Shown: one piece after another, positions 12,858-26,900 of the stretch | How positions within the stretch are numbered: position 1 is the first letter of the stretch | How the letters are laid out: each line of letters starts with the position of its first letter | Source of the DNA: Onchidella celtica | Lineage: Eukaryota > Mollusca > Gastropoda > Systellommatophora > Onchidiidae | Direction of reading: 5' to 3' | NCBI GenBank assembly: GCA_963931925.1 | Contig: OZ007571.1 | Coordinates: 12,689,407-12,753,406 of the forward strand | DNA length: 64,000 nucleotides | The notes under the pieces: generated by a model | The model's input: only the letters and a program-made list of their open reading frames with translations | The model's database searches: none | Told to the model about the DNA's origin: nothing | Translations under genes and position numbers: made by a program

Positions 12858-14510
12858 GATGTCAGAATCCCATCCTAAGTTTATAGATGGTATCCTAAAG
12901 TTGTGTTGAGTGTTAGTTCGACTGCATTTTTATAATAGAGAGTTTTATGATTTATTATTTATTCAATCTAAATCTAACTTTCATACCATGCCAAATACTA
13001 AAGAACAACCTGAGTAAATTTCAATTAATCAGACCTGCAGGGTCACATTTTATTACGTTAAGTACACTAACAATTTCGACTAGATCTATTTATGTAATAA
13101 GGATAAACATCAGCAGCATCAAATCCATAATCAATAATACTTCATTCTAAGTCTAGCTCTAGATGTCCTATAATATCATTTAACTTCTGTGCTCGCTAAT
13201 TATCTAATTAACTATTTCTATACATATCTAAGATCTAGACTGCTTACTGTATGGCAATTACAGTCTCTGGATACATAATGTCATATCCGATATTTCTGCC
13301 TAAACTTATAATAGGTCGAGCCCGTCAACGACAAGGTGACGTCGGCCCAGTTAAGTACAGAGATATAACTCCAGGATGGGCTGGTAACTCCCAGCCTCAC
13401 CCAGACAATTCAATCACAATTCACAGTTATGTATTTCACACAATAATACAATTTGCAGCTCTAGATGAGTTTAACTTTGCATTCTGCATTCACTGGCAAG
13501 CACTCTGAGAGGGATTCATCATGCATCTCCCAAGGATATTTATCATGTTTTTCGCCTGGCCATTCACTGTCAATCATCACGAGCTTCGGTCAGATCTTAC
13601 TTACGATTGTTCTGGCGCTAAGGCCAGAAACAGTAGATAAAAGCGGTGTTCATGTTCAATGCCATATGGATAATGACAAGATTGTCATCTAGCCATTGCT
13701 GTTCGTTACAACTGGACCCACTCAAGCGGGGTCTGCGCTGAGACCGTCACAGTTGGAGCTATCTGTACGGAATGGCAATAAGAAGTACTGCCCGCACGGT
13801 TTGCAAGCAGCACGATCCCTACGCTAACCCTCATTGGTTAGCCCTTTTACCTGTATTATAATTTATTAGCATACTACTGTTTATCACGGGGTCGAGAACT
13901 GCTCTGTCATTCCTAGCTATACATTTATTCTATCTCGCCCCACCTTCTTTCCATCTATAAGAAAAAAAGTGTTTCAAAACAAACTGTTCACGAGAACAGC
14001 TCAAGGACAAATTACGCTGGTTATAATTAACAAGATCGTAAAAAATTAACACACTGACTTCGTGACCTAGCACGGCATTTTTGAGACAATGTGATCTTGA
14101 CACACCACATTGTGCAAACATCAATAGCCATAGATTCTCAATCTAGATCTACATCTAGGCATCTCTTTAGTAAATTCGCTCAGGCGGAATCACGCTGAGT
14201 CCTACACAATGGAGTTTTTTGCTTGGACTGAAGTCCCTACCAAACGAACAGCTGCTTTCAAGGCGTTATTAATACGCCGGCCATCCATTGGCTGTCAATT
14301 TAACTGTCAAGTGACGTAGAAAAATAAATCCCAACCCCAAGTCTAAAACGGGGTGTTAATCTTCATTAATGCCCTATTATCTTTTTATCTAAATATCCAC
14401 CATCTCAATTAGTATATATTCTTGCTGACTTGTTCTCGTCTATTAATAAAAATATCAGCGATATCCTATTTACTCTGTTTATCTCCGCTATCCTGTCACT
14501 CCATCTTTTC
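12858..14510 (-). mobile_element. LTR-like copy A2
   Basis: Aligns with copy B over most of its length: ACCTGCAGGGTCACATTTTA at 13,033, ATCATCACGAGCTTCGGTCA at 13,573 and AACGGGGTGTTAATCTTCAT at 14,347. About 300 bp longer than B in the middle, where it resembles copy C. Confidence 0.62.
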
Positions 14511-15969
14511 ACTCTCCTGACGTCAAAATTAGGCCAATACAGTACGCTAATTGGGTTTATTCAATAGGGGAATATTAATCTTAGGCCACCATATTGAATC
14601 TTGACATGAATTATAGACAAGAATAATGGGGGTTTCAGGAACGTAATGCATGATGATAATTATGTCCTGAATAGATGGATGCACTCACATTTTTACAGTG
14701 TTTTCATTGTTGTAGTTGGTCTTGACAAAATGAGTATCTGAACTCTATACTCATTTAATGGCTTATGGAATACTTGGCAGGTACAAAGTTATGGGGTACG
14801 CTAGGAAACAATGAATGATTAGCCATTTTTCTAACATTGTGACGTCAAAGTTTGCCTAGATCTAGATCTTATCGTGGAGAAATATTGCTTTTCTTTCAAA
14901 TTTTCATGTTTTTTCCCCTATTTTTGTATTTTGTCGGTAAACCAAAATTATTTGTTCAAAATACAATGCTTGTTTATCAATAAGTCCTTTTCTAGGTGTA
15001 TGTGAGATGAGTGTATGATAAGAATGGCACTCATTTTTATCTCTCACCCTCTCTTTCTTTCTTTCTCTTTCTGTTTTTCTTTCTTTCTCTTTCTGTCTGT
15101 CTTTCCTGTCTCTGTCTTTGTCGAGTGATATGTGCCTAGTATGAAGATCTACATATTGTATGTCTGTGTTTTTGTTGTTCTTCGGGTTTCTTCCTTGTCA
15201 CATATGTCCATTTTTTAATATAAATAATAATCGTATTGATTTTCTATTACCCCCCCCCCCTCCACCAAAACCACCCTTCCTAGTTATTCCGTGTATGGTA
15301 TTTTGTAGAGACATATTAATCATTGTGTTCAGTGCCACTTCCTTCGTCTCATCGGCGTTCTATTGTCTATCGCCATGCTCACAACAACCAGTTAAAGCGT
15401 CGAACAATACCGTACGTCCGCATGATTGCTGAGAAACCGATGGTAGACCTGGTGCTGGACAGGTTACTATGGTAACAATACTAAAGGGTGTGGTCGTCCA
15501 TTGACTGAGAAAGAGACTGAAGCGTAGGAAAACGTGATGTCAAAACAGTCGTATTGACAAAGGGTAATTTTGCAACGGGCGGATGTATCGTTAGAAAATT
15601 GTAGATGTATCTCGCAAAATCGTGTTGTGAGTAAGTTTGTGCAAACTTTACTATATTGTCGTGTAGGAATTTAAGATCCATATTTTGAGTGCGGCCTTAG
15701 ATTTTAAAAAAAGTGAATGAATCTTATAATGCTAGGATAATACCGTTTCGCGTTCGCGAAATCCTTTCAAACGGAATGCATTTCACTGTGGTAGTTGTAA
15801 CCACAGGAAGAGAAACGACGTCTTACACAGAATTACTGTTGTACTTTTGCCCAAAGGAATCTCTGGTCAGCAATAACCTTCGAGATAGCACTTGTAGCAG
15901 AAGGAAATTATATCCAGTAGAATATCAGGTCACCTCACCTGTCACCTGTCGGCTTCATCGTCATCGATG
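14511..15969. other. Intergenic, nothing recognised
   Basis: Contains a CTTT/CTGT-rich pyrimidine stretch (15,040-15,115) and a C10 run at 15,251. Open frames here lack splice support. Confidence 0.5.
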
Positions 15970-16715
15970 TTAGCTGCTACAGTGGATGTCACGACAAAAT
16001 CTCCTCCACCCAATCCTGTCCTTAGCTTTCCTAGTTAGTTCACTTACTTCCAGCTGGCTGACTTTCTTGATGTTATCGTGATATGTAATGGGTGGTCTTC
16101 CTTGTTTTCTCTTTGTTTCTGTCTTTCCTTGAAGGATTGATATCATAAGGGCCGTGCTTTTGTTTCGGGCCGCGTGGCCGATGTATGCAAGTCTTCTTTT
16201 ATTTATTTCAGGTGTTATTCTTCTGGTGGTGCCAAGCTGTTCTAAGATGCTTGTATTTGTTCTCCTTTCTGTCCAACTTATTCTGAGTAGCCTTCTGTAA
16301 AGCCACATTTTAGCTGCCTCCAATCTTGTTATGTCTGCCTTTTTGAGTGTCCAGGCTTCACAACCATATAGTAGGACTGGCCAGATCAAGCACTTAAGTA
16401 TGTTCACTTTGAGGTCCGTTGGTGTGCCTCTATCCTTCCAAATGTTGTTTAGTTGAACCATTTTGTGTTTTGCCATTCCTATCCTTGTTTTTATGTCCTT
16501 TGAGCAGCTTCCATCTTGCGATTTATGTGATCCTAGGTATTTGAAATCAGTCACTTTTTCTAGTGCTGTTTTGTTTACTAGTATCTCCTGGTGTTCATGG
16601 TGCCCTGTTCCAGTGTGCATGACTTTCGTTTTCTTAGCATTTAGGTGTAGGCCTGCTGTCTTGCCCGCTTCATCCACTCTGTGCAACACTCTTTTCATGA
16701 TCAGGTATCAGTAAT
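15970..16715 (-). mobile_element. 5'-truncated RTE-like LINE, reverse transcriptase 3' part
   Basis: A 242-codon open frame carries GLHLNAKKTKVM, FKYLGS, LLYGCEAWTL, LEAAKMWLYRRLLRI and GKTETKRKQGRP, the usual thumb and C-terminal motifs of this LINE type. The catalytic FADD region is gone; the element begins at about 16,715. The C-terminus at 15,970 is intact. Confidence 0.88.
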
Positions 16716-17243
16716 AAATATGCCTGCAAGAATCTATGCCTGGCAATGAGTTTAGCAATGATGACTGTAGCATAAAAAAACTGTGTCTTATATAGAATTA
16801 AATTATCAGTGACACTTAGCCGTACAAATCCACAGCTAGCAATGCGTTTAATAATGGTAGTTATAGCAATAGGAAACTATACTTGCAGCTATAGGGACCC
16901 ATAGCTATCTATGAGTTGAAGACTGATAGGTGTAGTAAACTATTTCTTGCAGTAAACTATTTCTTGCTATTGCTACTGATTGATCTTCACTCATCAGAAT
17001 AGCAAGACTATTTTTATTATGAAAATGTAAACCGGAAAAATCTATTGCTTGGGATAATATGCGTATTCATGTTGTATATATGTAGATAATAATATAATAA
17101 ATAAAATAATAGTTCGTCCATCAGGTATGATGATGACCTTAACAACACCAGAGGAATAAAGAACAGAAATTGTTGAGAATTTCAACACATGGACAATGAA
17201 GAGAACTAAAGGACACAGAGGACAGAATGGAAAGACTGTTCTT
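16716..17243. other. Spacer between two LINEs
   Basis: AT-rich. GTAAACTATTTCTTGC occurs twice in tandem near 16,940. No gene. Confidence 0.5.
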
Positions 17244-18270
17244 TCATGACTTATGGCTTCTCATGTGACTGGTAAGTCCTATTTTTGCCCTGCAGACCCT
17301 TCCGCATAAATGACAAGAGTGCTCCGTTGGTTCAGTACCACTGGGCCTTTTCTTGCGCCGTTCTCTTTTTTTGATAGTCTGCTGGACTCTGTCAGCTTCC
17401 CATGCTTTGCTGCCTCTGGTAAGGGCCGCCCTCCAATTTGCACGATCAAGCGAGAGCTTTTCCCACTCACTCACATCAATGGCAAAGGCCTTCAGTGATT
17501 GCTTGAGAGTGTCTTTGTACCGTCTCTTTGGGGCCCCAACATTCCTCGTTCCATTGGAGAGGTCAGAGAAGAAGATCTGCTTAGGGAGTCTGGAGTCGGG
17601 CATTCTGACAACATGTCCTGCCCAACGTAGCTGAATTTTTTTCAGGTGGCAGAAGATGCTCAATTCCTTGGCACGATTAAGGACCTCAGTGTCTGGAATT
17701 TTATCCTGCCATTTGATCCTTAGGATCTTTCTAAGGCAGGCCAGATGAAAGTGATTTAGCTTTCTGGCATGCGATTGGTACACTGTCCAGGTTTCAGCCC
17801 CATAGAGTAGGGTGGGAAGGACCACAGCATTGTACACTTTCAGCTTAGTGTCTGTGCGAATGCCGGCAACATCCCACACTCTCTTTCGAAGCCTGCCAAA
17901 TGCAGAGCTGGCTTTGCTGATTCTTGAGAGAATTTCAGTATCAACACGAGCCGTGGAAGACAGTGTACTGCCAAGATAGGTGAAGTTCTCCGACACCTTC
18001 AGAAGACTGTCATGGACTTTGATATTTGGGGTCACAGGATACTTGTCGTCTGGAGTAGGCTGATGGAGCACTTCCGTCTTCTTTGTGCTTATTGTGAGGC
18101 CAAAGTTGTCACAGGCACTAGAGAACTTATCAACACAGTTTTGCATGCTATCCTCATCGCGTGCCAGAAATGCACAATCATCAGCAAATAGTAGGTCACA
18201 GACTTGAGTACTTTTTGTTTTGGTTTTTGCCTGAAGTCTCCTGAGGTTGAATAGACTGCCATCAGTTCGG
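17244..18270 (-). mobile_element. 5'-truncated LINE with C2H2-like C-terminus
   Basis: Reading in from 18,270: SLFNLRRLQ, then LLFADDCAFLAR (reverse-transcriptase catalytic FADD), FTYLGSTLSS, LLYGAETWTVY, LRWAGHVVRM, and a terminal CHLCGRVCRAKIGLTSHMRS zinc-finger-like motif. A different LINE family from the one at 15,970. The single open frame runs uninterrupted to the stop, so the copy is young. Confidence 0.88.
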
Positions 18271-19963
18271 TAGATAATATTCCAGCAATATAATTATGTA
18301 GATAATATTCCAGCATTATTTAAGAAAAAAGTGATGAGTCGACTGGAAATAAAGACTGTGTGGACTCAAGTCTCCCGTTCTCTAAAAAAAACGACAACAA
18401 TAAAAAAAAAAAATCATCCATCACATTAAGCAAGGACAAAAGAATATATCAAGCTCTACAAGACTCTAAAAGGAAAAGCATCAAAGACGCAAACGTAAAA
18501 CACTGATTATTTCAAAATTTTATTTATGTGTACCCTTCTCATGCTCAGTACCTTGAACTACTGGTAAAAAATTCGAGAAACCTGATGTGGATGGAATGAA
18601 CAGTGGATTTTACACCGTATTAAATTAAACAGAGTAAAACTAATTTACTGACCGTTTATATTTTGTTTTTCTATTTCAATTATTTATGCCGTTATTGAAA
18701 TGAAAAAAAAAAAAATGAAATTAATCATGTTTAGACATCCACTAGAGAATCCAACCTCAGATGACATGGTAGGGACCTGATAGCCAGGGACTAAGCGATT
18801 ATTATTGTTGTTGTTGTTATTCAATAAACAGCGGAGTGACGACAGCAACTAAATATTTCAACACCTCTGGCACGGGTATCAGTACACGTGTACCTAAGCT
18901 CGGTCTTGCGACTGTCACCTGCAAGAAGGTCCCGATTTACAGGCATGATTTGTTAAAACCTGATCCAGTTTCATAATTACTTTCTCTGGGTTTATGTTTC
19001 ACAACCACAGTGATAATTTGGTCACGCTTTGATGACTCTTGTTCCCAATATCTATAACTGTTGAATATCCAAAGCGTGTCCGTAACGAAAGCATTATTTC
19101 AGTTACTGTGAGTTAGTCAGACAGAGAAAACAACCCATTTTTCTCGTATCTGAAGCATTGAACTTTATATTTCGTAGCCATTCTCATCGAGTGGAACAGT
19201 CTTCGTTAATCTCCGACTCTGGTTATTCGAGATAATCGGAGTTCCTGTCTTATTGACCCGGGCTTGTACTTAGCACCCAGTTATACAAGGCGGCTCTTGT
19301 AATCCGGCGACGCTTAAAGGAAACAGCAGAAATCGATTGACCAAAGTCTTGCACTCTCGTGTTTCCCTTCACGGAGGTTAAACAGTGTTGACCACAGGGG
19401 ACGGCCAAGGCTAGTAGTAAGTAACGAGCTGGCCACGTGATGTGGTTTTTTTTTAATTTTTTGTTCGACCATCTGGTACTTCAGTGCAGCGTGAAAATGT
19501 TGACTTTTTTACTTTCATGTCACAGTTTCAGTACTTGATTTTATTTACAATTTTAATTATGCAGTGTTTTGTCGCTGGACTACACAGTATCAGCATACAA
19601 TGAGATCGATTTTGTGTACCTGAAATTTATTTATTTATTCTCTGCAAGTGGCGGCATTGTTTGTTTTGACTTCTAATTTTTTTTTCTCTTCATACTAAGA
19701 TAAAACTGAAGCACCAGTTGGTAATTCTGTCTATCTGGCTATGTATGTCTGTCCCCAGCTAAGGCCGCTCTCGGCTCAAGTTAAAGAATGTAGAATTAGC
19801 GTGAAGGTGTGTTATTTCTAAACTATTAATATTTGTTGTTTTTTATAAATTAGGCATAACTCTTCAAAAGGATGCTGAAAAACAGAAAGCAATACATCTA
19901 ACTGAATTCACAGTTGGACTTGCTCAGTAGGTTTTGTAAGTCTGAAAAGTGGAACCTGTGGAA
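18271..19963. other. Region upstream of the patched gene
   Basis: Holds a short direct repeat (TAGATAATATTCCAGCA at 18,271 and 18,299) at the LINE 5' edge. It presumably includes the patched promoter and 5' UTR, but no TATA box or initiator can be pointed to. Confidence 0.5.
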
Positions 19964-20127
19964 ATGGCTGACAGAGTGAATACTGCAGAACCTCAGTCAA
20001 ACGGTTGCCACGATAAACAAACTGAAGCCAACAGCACAACACACACAGAACAGTCTCCGCAAAATATATCATGTCTACAGAATGTCAGCAACGCCATCAC
20101 AGGCACTCTTGAGACGGCATTTCAAAG
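19964..20127 (+). CDS. PTCHD exon 1 (start codon)
   Basis: Begins [14 protein letters not shown], a polar cytosolic N-terminus with no signal peptide. It ends TTTCAAAG|gtaaac in phase 2. The upstream in-frame TGA supports this ATG over the GTG 15 nt earlier. Confidence 0.88.
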
Positions 20128-23100
20128 GTAAACCATTATGTTCTGGTGTCTGGAAGTTCTCTGTTTTACTAGAAATGAAACATCTTCTCACTGGAGAAAG
20201 TGCATTCTAACTCAAACTTTGTGCAGTCAGTTCAATCTGTTTACATAATTATAGTTTTCATAACTTCAGTGTTAGAGTTACTTAATATAATAATTGCTCA
20301 CACCGGGCTGGGATGATCCGACTCAGTTACAACTAGAAGTTTCGATCACTCCATCTTCATCTTCTCATCTTTATTACTCTTGCCACCCCGCAGCAACACC
20401 AACAATAACTGCAGCAACAACAACAGCAATGACAGAAGACGTGAAATAAATAATATCAACTAGTTTACAAAATCAAAAATCTACTGACATTTAGTCAGAG
20501 GTTGTTAAAATTTTACATGCAGACTTCATTTATTTTTTAAAACATCAGGTAAGATTACTCCTGTACAGACAGACTCGAGCAGATTATATTCACGCCAAAT
20601 TTCCACAAACTCAAACAAAATATCATATCTTTCTTTCTTTTGTAGGTTGGGTGTGAGTATTGGTACTTACCCTTGGCGATACATCCTGGGCTGTGTGGTT
20701 GCATGTGCATTTTGTGGTCTGGGACTCATTGCTTTCACAGAAGTCACTGACCCAGATAGGTTGTGGGTTCCATCAGACTCACAGGTACGCTGGGCTTTCG
20801 TCATATGTTTATTTTCAGGAAGAATGTGAAGAGATAATGTATAGATTTTGCTGTTTCAGTTATAGTATCGCATTTCAAAATTACTTCCACATCTAGGAGA
20901 TAGTCCAGAGAAACACATACCCCCATTGTTCAGCTTCTAAATTATAGTGTTACATAGGAGCCTATATTTTTTCTTAAAAAATGTTCGTCTTGACTGAAAG
21001 TCAGTGAGGAGAAAAAAAAACAACAGAAAACGTAGCGGAACAAAACGAATCTGTAATTCGTGGATTGGCTTGATTTCGAATACTTTACAAAATAAAAAGA
21101 GATAATTTGCTTGTTTAGAGACCGAGAAATGAAGTCCAAATAGAATCAAACAATTGAGCTGTAACAACCGTGCATACGATACAATGGATTCCACCATCAC
21201 CAAAAATCAGTCAAAATTCAAAATGATTTAGCGAATGGAAAATCAGTTTGAACTGACTAGAAACCAGTGCATACCTGAGTTTATTCATTCGTGAAATTCT
21301 CATTGTTTTTCCTCCAAGACATCGCCCCCATTAGCGTCATCTTCAGTTTTATCAAAGAATCCTATCTGTCATTCCACCAGGAGATGATGACAATAACATT
21401 GTGGTTACACAATCGAAGAACGTAGAGAAAATTGTTCTTTAAATTACACTGTTCAATCATTCCTCATTGTTAACGATACCTTGAAAGCCGGTAAAAACTT
21501 TGCTGACACTAAATTCCTTCTCTTTCAATATCATCAGATTTCTTATATCATATTAACATTGGTTTTCTCATAGTTAATATCGATATCGTATTACTGATGT
21601 AGTATAGTATCTTCCGGAATGCTTATTTTCACGAATATTTTCATTATTTCCCTGAATGTTCCCTATGACCCAAATAGGTGCTAATTGATAAACAATGGAT
21701 AGACGCCAATTATCCAACCAACATCGCCCGTGAGCAGATTATTGCTGTGTCTGGGAATATACTCACTCCTACAGGTGTTTCAGCGGTAAGTACTACAAAC
21801 CATTAACTTTCAATTCTGAGCTACTCGTAGCACTCTTTGATGCTTCGAATTCATAATAGGAGAGAGAGTTTCTTTTTGGGCGGGGGTTTGGGGGGGGGGG
21901 GCGATGTAGGCAAGGCGATAGTTATTTAGTGTCACGGAATAGGTAGTTTGATTTGAATTTGTTTTTTTTTTTCTTTACGGCCTTTAGTGCAGTTATACTG
22001 ACCACGATACGCCCTGCACTGTGGTCATGTTCCTTAGGTATGGACGTTTATGGTTTAGCATGAAAATCCATTGAAAAGACTGAACATTTACAGTCAGTTA
22101 GGAACATTGTGTCCAAGATATTATTAAAACAAAACGGAAGACAGTTGTACCCTCATAACTGTGCCTTAAATAGAGGTAAAACAGTATGATGATGGCAAGA
22201 CAAAAGTCAGTTTGCCATATAACAAAACTTCCGGGTTAAAGACCGCAGTATGAAAGAAGTAATGAAACTAACATGTAACGGTCCTTATTCAGGTCCGTAT
22301 GCCAAAACAGAAAAAAAAAAGTCAAGTCCATATTTAGATTACCAGGAAACAAATCGAGCTAAACAAAAAATGGGACAAAACTAGCACTGTCTAATGACAA
22401 TCTTTAATAGCCATCTCCTAGTCTTGGAATACCATTATTAGCGCGAGTGAAACCCACTAAGTAAACTGCATTTCTGACCTCTTCTTTTCCTTTTCATAGT
22501 TACGAGCCACATCGAATATAGTGTCTGAACATACCTAAGCAGTACTGGGAATAGATATAATTAAAAGTAGGCCATGGCTATAGGTCCATTGCGAATGACA
22601 TCACAGTGTGTTTTTGTTTTGTACTTCCGACACCTAAAATGGCGGGTGGATCAGCTGACAAGTGTAACTTCGAGATATGTCTAAGCGGTTAAAATGCCTG
22701 CTGGTTGCCGTGCAGTTGACTGTTATGACAGGGATGGAAAGGATGGATCCAAGCTGGTCAGATTCACTACCATCCGTGTAAACAAGGGAAAGGAAGTGAA
22801 AGAATTGACCGAACGTTTCCCATGTGCGTGAACACACGTGTCATTGTTTACGCTAGTGAACTTTTCTTTTTCTCGCCGCCGATTGGTTCGCGATGCCGGA
22901 AGTGCTCACGGTGCAAATCAGCTAACGAATCAAAATCAATGCTACCATCGCCATGGTTATGCATGGGTCCTGACAACTAAAATGGCCGTTATCCTGAATG
23001 GGCCTATAGCCGAGACACAGGATACCGAGACTGTTCAATTCGCCAAATTCCGCGCGTTGTCTTGTGCGCTCATCATCCATGTCAACAATGCAACAATTCG

Positions 23101-23846
23101 CACCACACCCCTTCGTAATTGAACGAAAAATACTAGTGCCACGGAGCTCTGTGAGCAGTACTCACCGTGTTTATCCGCCCGCAAGTTGTGGATATATAGA
23201 GGAAGAAGGAATGGTCCGTCTCAATATTCTGTGTCCCGGGTTATATGGATGATACTATTTGTGTATTTCGTCATCCATCTCACGCACAGGCGTATCTATG
23301 ATTTTTCGTTGTTTTGATTATGGCTCACTTCGTCATTGCCCTCAAAATTGTGAGATTTATATTCTCATCAAGTGATGTATGGATATCTTTAGTGGTTTTG
23401 AATTATAAGCAGAAACATTTTGTTCACATTCAAGAATAATAAAAAAAAAATATATTAAAAAAATGACCTAAAACGCTATCCTGTAAAATGAGAAAATGAT
23501 TGATACGCCAATACGTGAGATGGACGGAATTTTATCCATTCCAGATGCTGGATCTTTATCAGAGTTCCTTCAGTTTGTCGACGGCGTCTGGGATTTCTCT
23601 AAATGATGTATGCATCAAGTAAGTAGTTTTTTTTTTCCTTCTTCCCAACTACTGCAGTATGTGTATTGTGCAATAGGAAAAACATCTAGTCTTGTGCCAT
23701 GAGTGAAAATGAGAAAAAAGGGTGACTTTTGGTGTTTTCAATGATTTTAATTCCTTTCTGAAACTGAAGAAGACAATGGGGAAATCTTTTATGACAAAGT
23801 GGGAGAGAGAGAGAGTGAGTGAGTGAGAGAGAGAGAGAGAGAGAGG

Positions 23847-23917
<71 letters not shown>

Positions 23918-26900
23918 TATAGCAGAGATCAAATAGTGGAAAATGAGTATTCTTTGAGGGAGAAAACTGAATTTGGCGGTTGACTGGAAACGGAGGATGA
24001 CAAGTGATGGAAATGACGCTGAAGGAGGGAAACAACATGAATTCAACAGCTGAATAACAGTTATTCCATTGTGGTCCATTAGATCAGGGTCCAACTGCAT
24101 GGTTCTAAGCATCCTGGAGATTTGGTCCTACAACGACACGATCATCAGGAGTTTAACACAGGCTGAAATACTGGCAGGCATCAACAGTGTTACTGTCAGG
24201 TAGGCAATCATTGGCGTGTCCGGCCGTAGGCTCACACTGTTTGGTTACATTGCAGATTTATGTCGGGTAATTATAGTTCATGGAAGGAAAGGAACTCGAA
24301 TGAAATGTTGACAAAAGACGCCAGCACGGAGCGATCACGAATAAAAACAATTAGGAGAAGACAATTGCAATTCATGGGACACCTGTGTTATGACCCAGTT
24401 GTTATGTATCCCACCCGGATGTTATAGATGGTATTATAATGTTGTGTTGATGGGGTGTTTGTTCGACTGCGTTTTTATAATTGAGAGGTATTCAATCAAA
24501 ATCTAACTTCCATACCTTGTCAAATACTAAAGAACAAAGTGGATAAATTTCAATAATCAGACCTGCAGGGCCACATTTTATTCACGTTAAGTTTACTAAC
24601 AATTTCGACTAGAGATCTAATATATAGTAAGGATAAATATCAGCAGCATCAATTTCATAATCAAAAATACTTCATTACAAGTCTAGCTCTAGGTTTCCTA
24701 TAATATCATTTAACTTCTATTCTCGCTAAGTATATAACTAAACTATTTCTACCTCCAAGAACTGGACTGCTTACTGTATGTCAATTAATATACTAATAAG
24801 TAATATGGTCTCTGGAGACATAAGGTCATCTCAGATAGCCTATTTAAACTTATAGGTCTAGGTCTCGCCCGTCAAAGTGACGTCGGCACAGTTAAATATA
24901 ACTCTAGGATGGGCTGGCAACTCCCAGCCTCACCTAGACAATTCAATAACAGTTAGTCATATATTTCATACATTAATACTAGTTGCAGCTCTAGATGAGT
25001 TTAACTTTGCATCTTGCATTCTCTGGCAATCACTCCTGGTATATTCATCAAGGCTCTCCCACTGGATAAATGTCATGCTCTTCGCCTCATTCATTGTCAA
25101 TCATCACGAGCTTCGATCAGATCTTACTTACGATTGTCCTGGCTCTAGGCCAGGGAACAATGGACAATAGCGTTATTCATTTCCAAATGAGCCATATGGA
25201 TATCTCTATGATCAGATCTTCATCCAAACATGTTGTATTTTGTAAATAGTTATTCACTCAAGTAGAATACCACTGACCCCTTCACAGACGGATTAATCTG
25301 CACGGAATCGAGTCCCCCCGTCATCTGCTCTCTCGGCTGCCTATTGATTATCAATACCCCTGCATTGATTGGTTATCAACTTAACGGCTAAGTGACGTGG
25401 ACAAATAAGTTCTCACCCCCACGTTGAAAACGGGGTGTTAATCTTCATCGATAGCACATTATCTTTCCATCTTGATATCCACCATCTCCCTTAGTATATA
25501 TTTTCCCGCTGATTATCTATAGCCCATTCACCATAACACCAGTGATATTCTATTTACTAGCATACTACTGTTTATCTCCGCCTTCCTGTTGTTCAACAGT
25601 TCCCTCTTGCTTAAAATGACATCATCAAAAAATACCGTCCTTGCATCCTTGACCTTATCCACAAATGAAGTATTCCACATGTTATACATATTCACCCTCT
25701 AGGTTGTATTAATTAAGTTATTTCCCTTTAATCACATTTGGTCTTGACAACCTGAGTCGACACAGACGTCTTGAACTCTTTGCTCTAACTGGAAAAATAG
25801 AGAGCAAAAAAAGCAGAGGCAGACAAAGAATAACATATCTAGAGAGTTTGAACAGATGGGTGAAAGGGGAAAACCAGGACAATATGGGCTTTTTGAGAGC
25901 ATCCGAGAGCATCCGAGCGGATGAATGAGTGGCGGACCATGATCGCCGATATCTGTTCCAGATCCGGCACATGAAGAAGAAGAATTATAGTTACATTATA
26001 GCATGATGATTGCCGTTTCTCGTTTTTGCCGCTCTTGTCAAGGAACGGCTGTTATACACGGACTATCTGTAGGCATGTTGTTAGAGAAACCATACACACC
26101 AGACTTACATCCACTGAGCTGAAGAAGAGAATGAAGAAGAGGAATATGAGAACGAAAACAGCAAGAAATATAGCGATAATAAACAGTAATAATTTAACAA
26201 GTATTATTCCATTAATCATACCATTTGATTGTATTATTATTGATTGTACACTATTATCAGTATAAAAGACTGAATAGGGAGACTAATAAACTGCCACTGC
26301 TAGTGTGTTTTCCACAGAATACATATCATTTTGAAATCGATGAGACAGGAGTTGGGAACACAGTCAGAAAAAAACTTGGACATAGAGATCATTGATTGGG
26401 AAATAATTATTGTCACAGTGAATTAAAGAACAGGCAAACGGAGTGGTTTATTAGCAATATGAACTAGCGCAAGGAATCTTATACAATTTCCAACGCTGCT
26501 ACAAATACTATTGCCAGTGCTACCACTGCCGCCACCACTACTGCTATTACTACTACCACCACCACTACAACAATTATTACCATTACTACTACTACCACTA
26601 TTACTACTACCACCATTACTACTACTACAACTGCCACTACTACTACTGCCACTGCTGATCAGAGAAAAGTCAGGTGGTTAGAGATGTAAGTGCCTAGTTG
26701 GTGCTCGCCTATTACTACTGCCATTATTACGACTACTACTATTACTACTACCACCACCACTACTACTATTGCTCTACTGCCACTGTTGATCAGAGAAAAA
26801 AAAAAGAGGCATTTAGAGGTGTGTGTGTGTGCCTAGTTAATGCTCGAACGTAGAAGTGAAAGAAAGCACTGCTACTGCCAGTACAAGAATTTTAAACATT

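Noticed and set aside
19949..20131. Start of the patched gene at GTG 19,949
   Set aside because: Eukaryotic initiation is better at ATG 19,964, which has a good context and an in-frame stop upstream; the frame past 20,127 is intron.
23649..24112. Overlapping Ser/Leu-rich frames on the minus strand
   Set aside because: Translation of a GA microsatellite; the plus strand has the real patched exon nearby.
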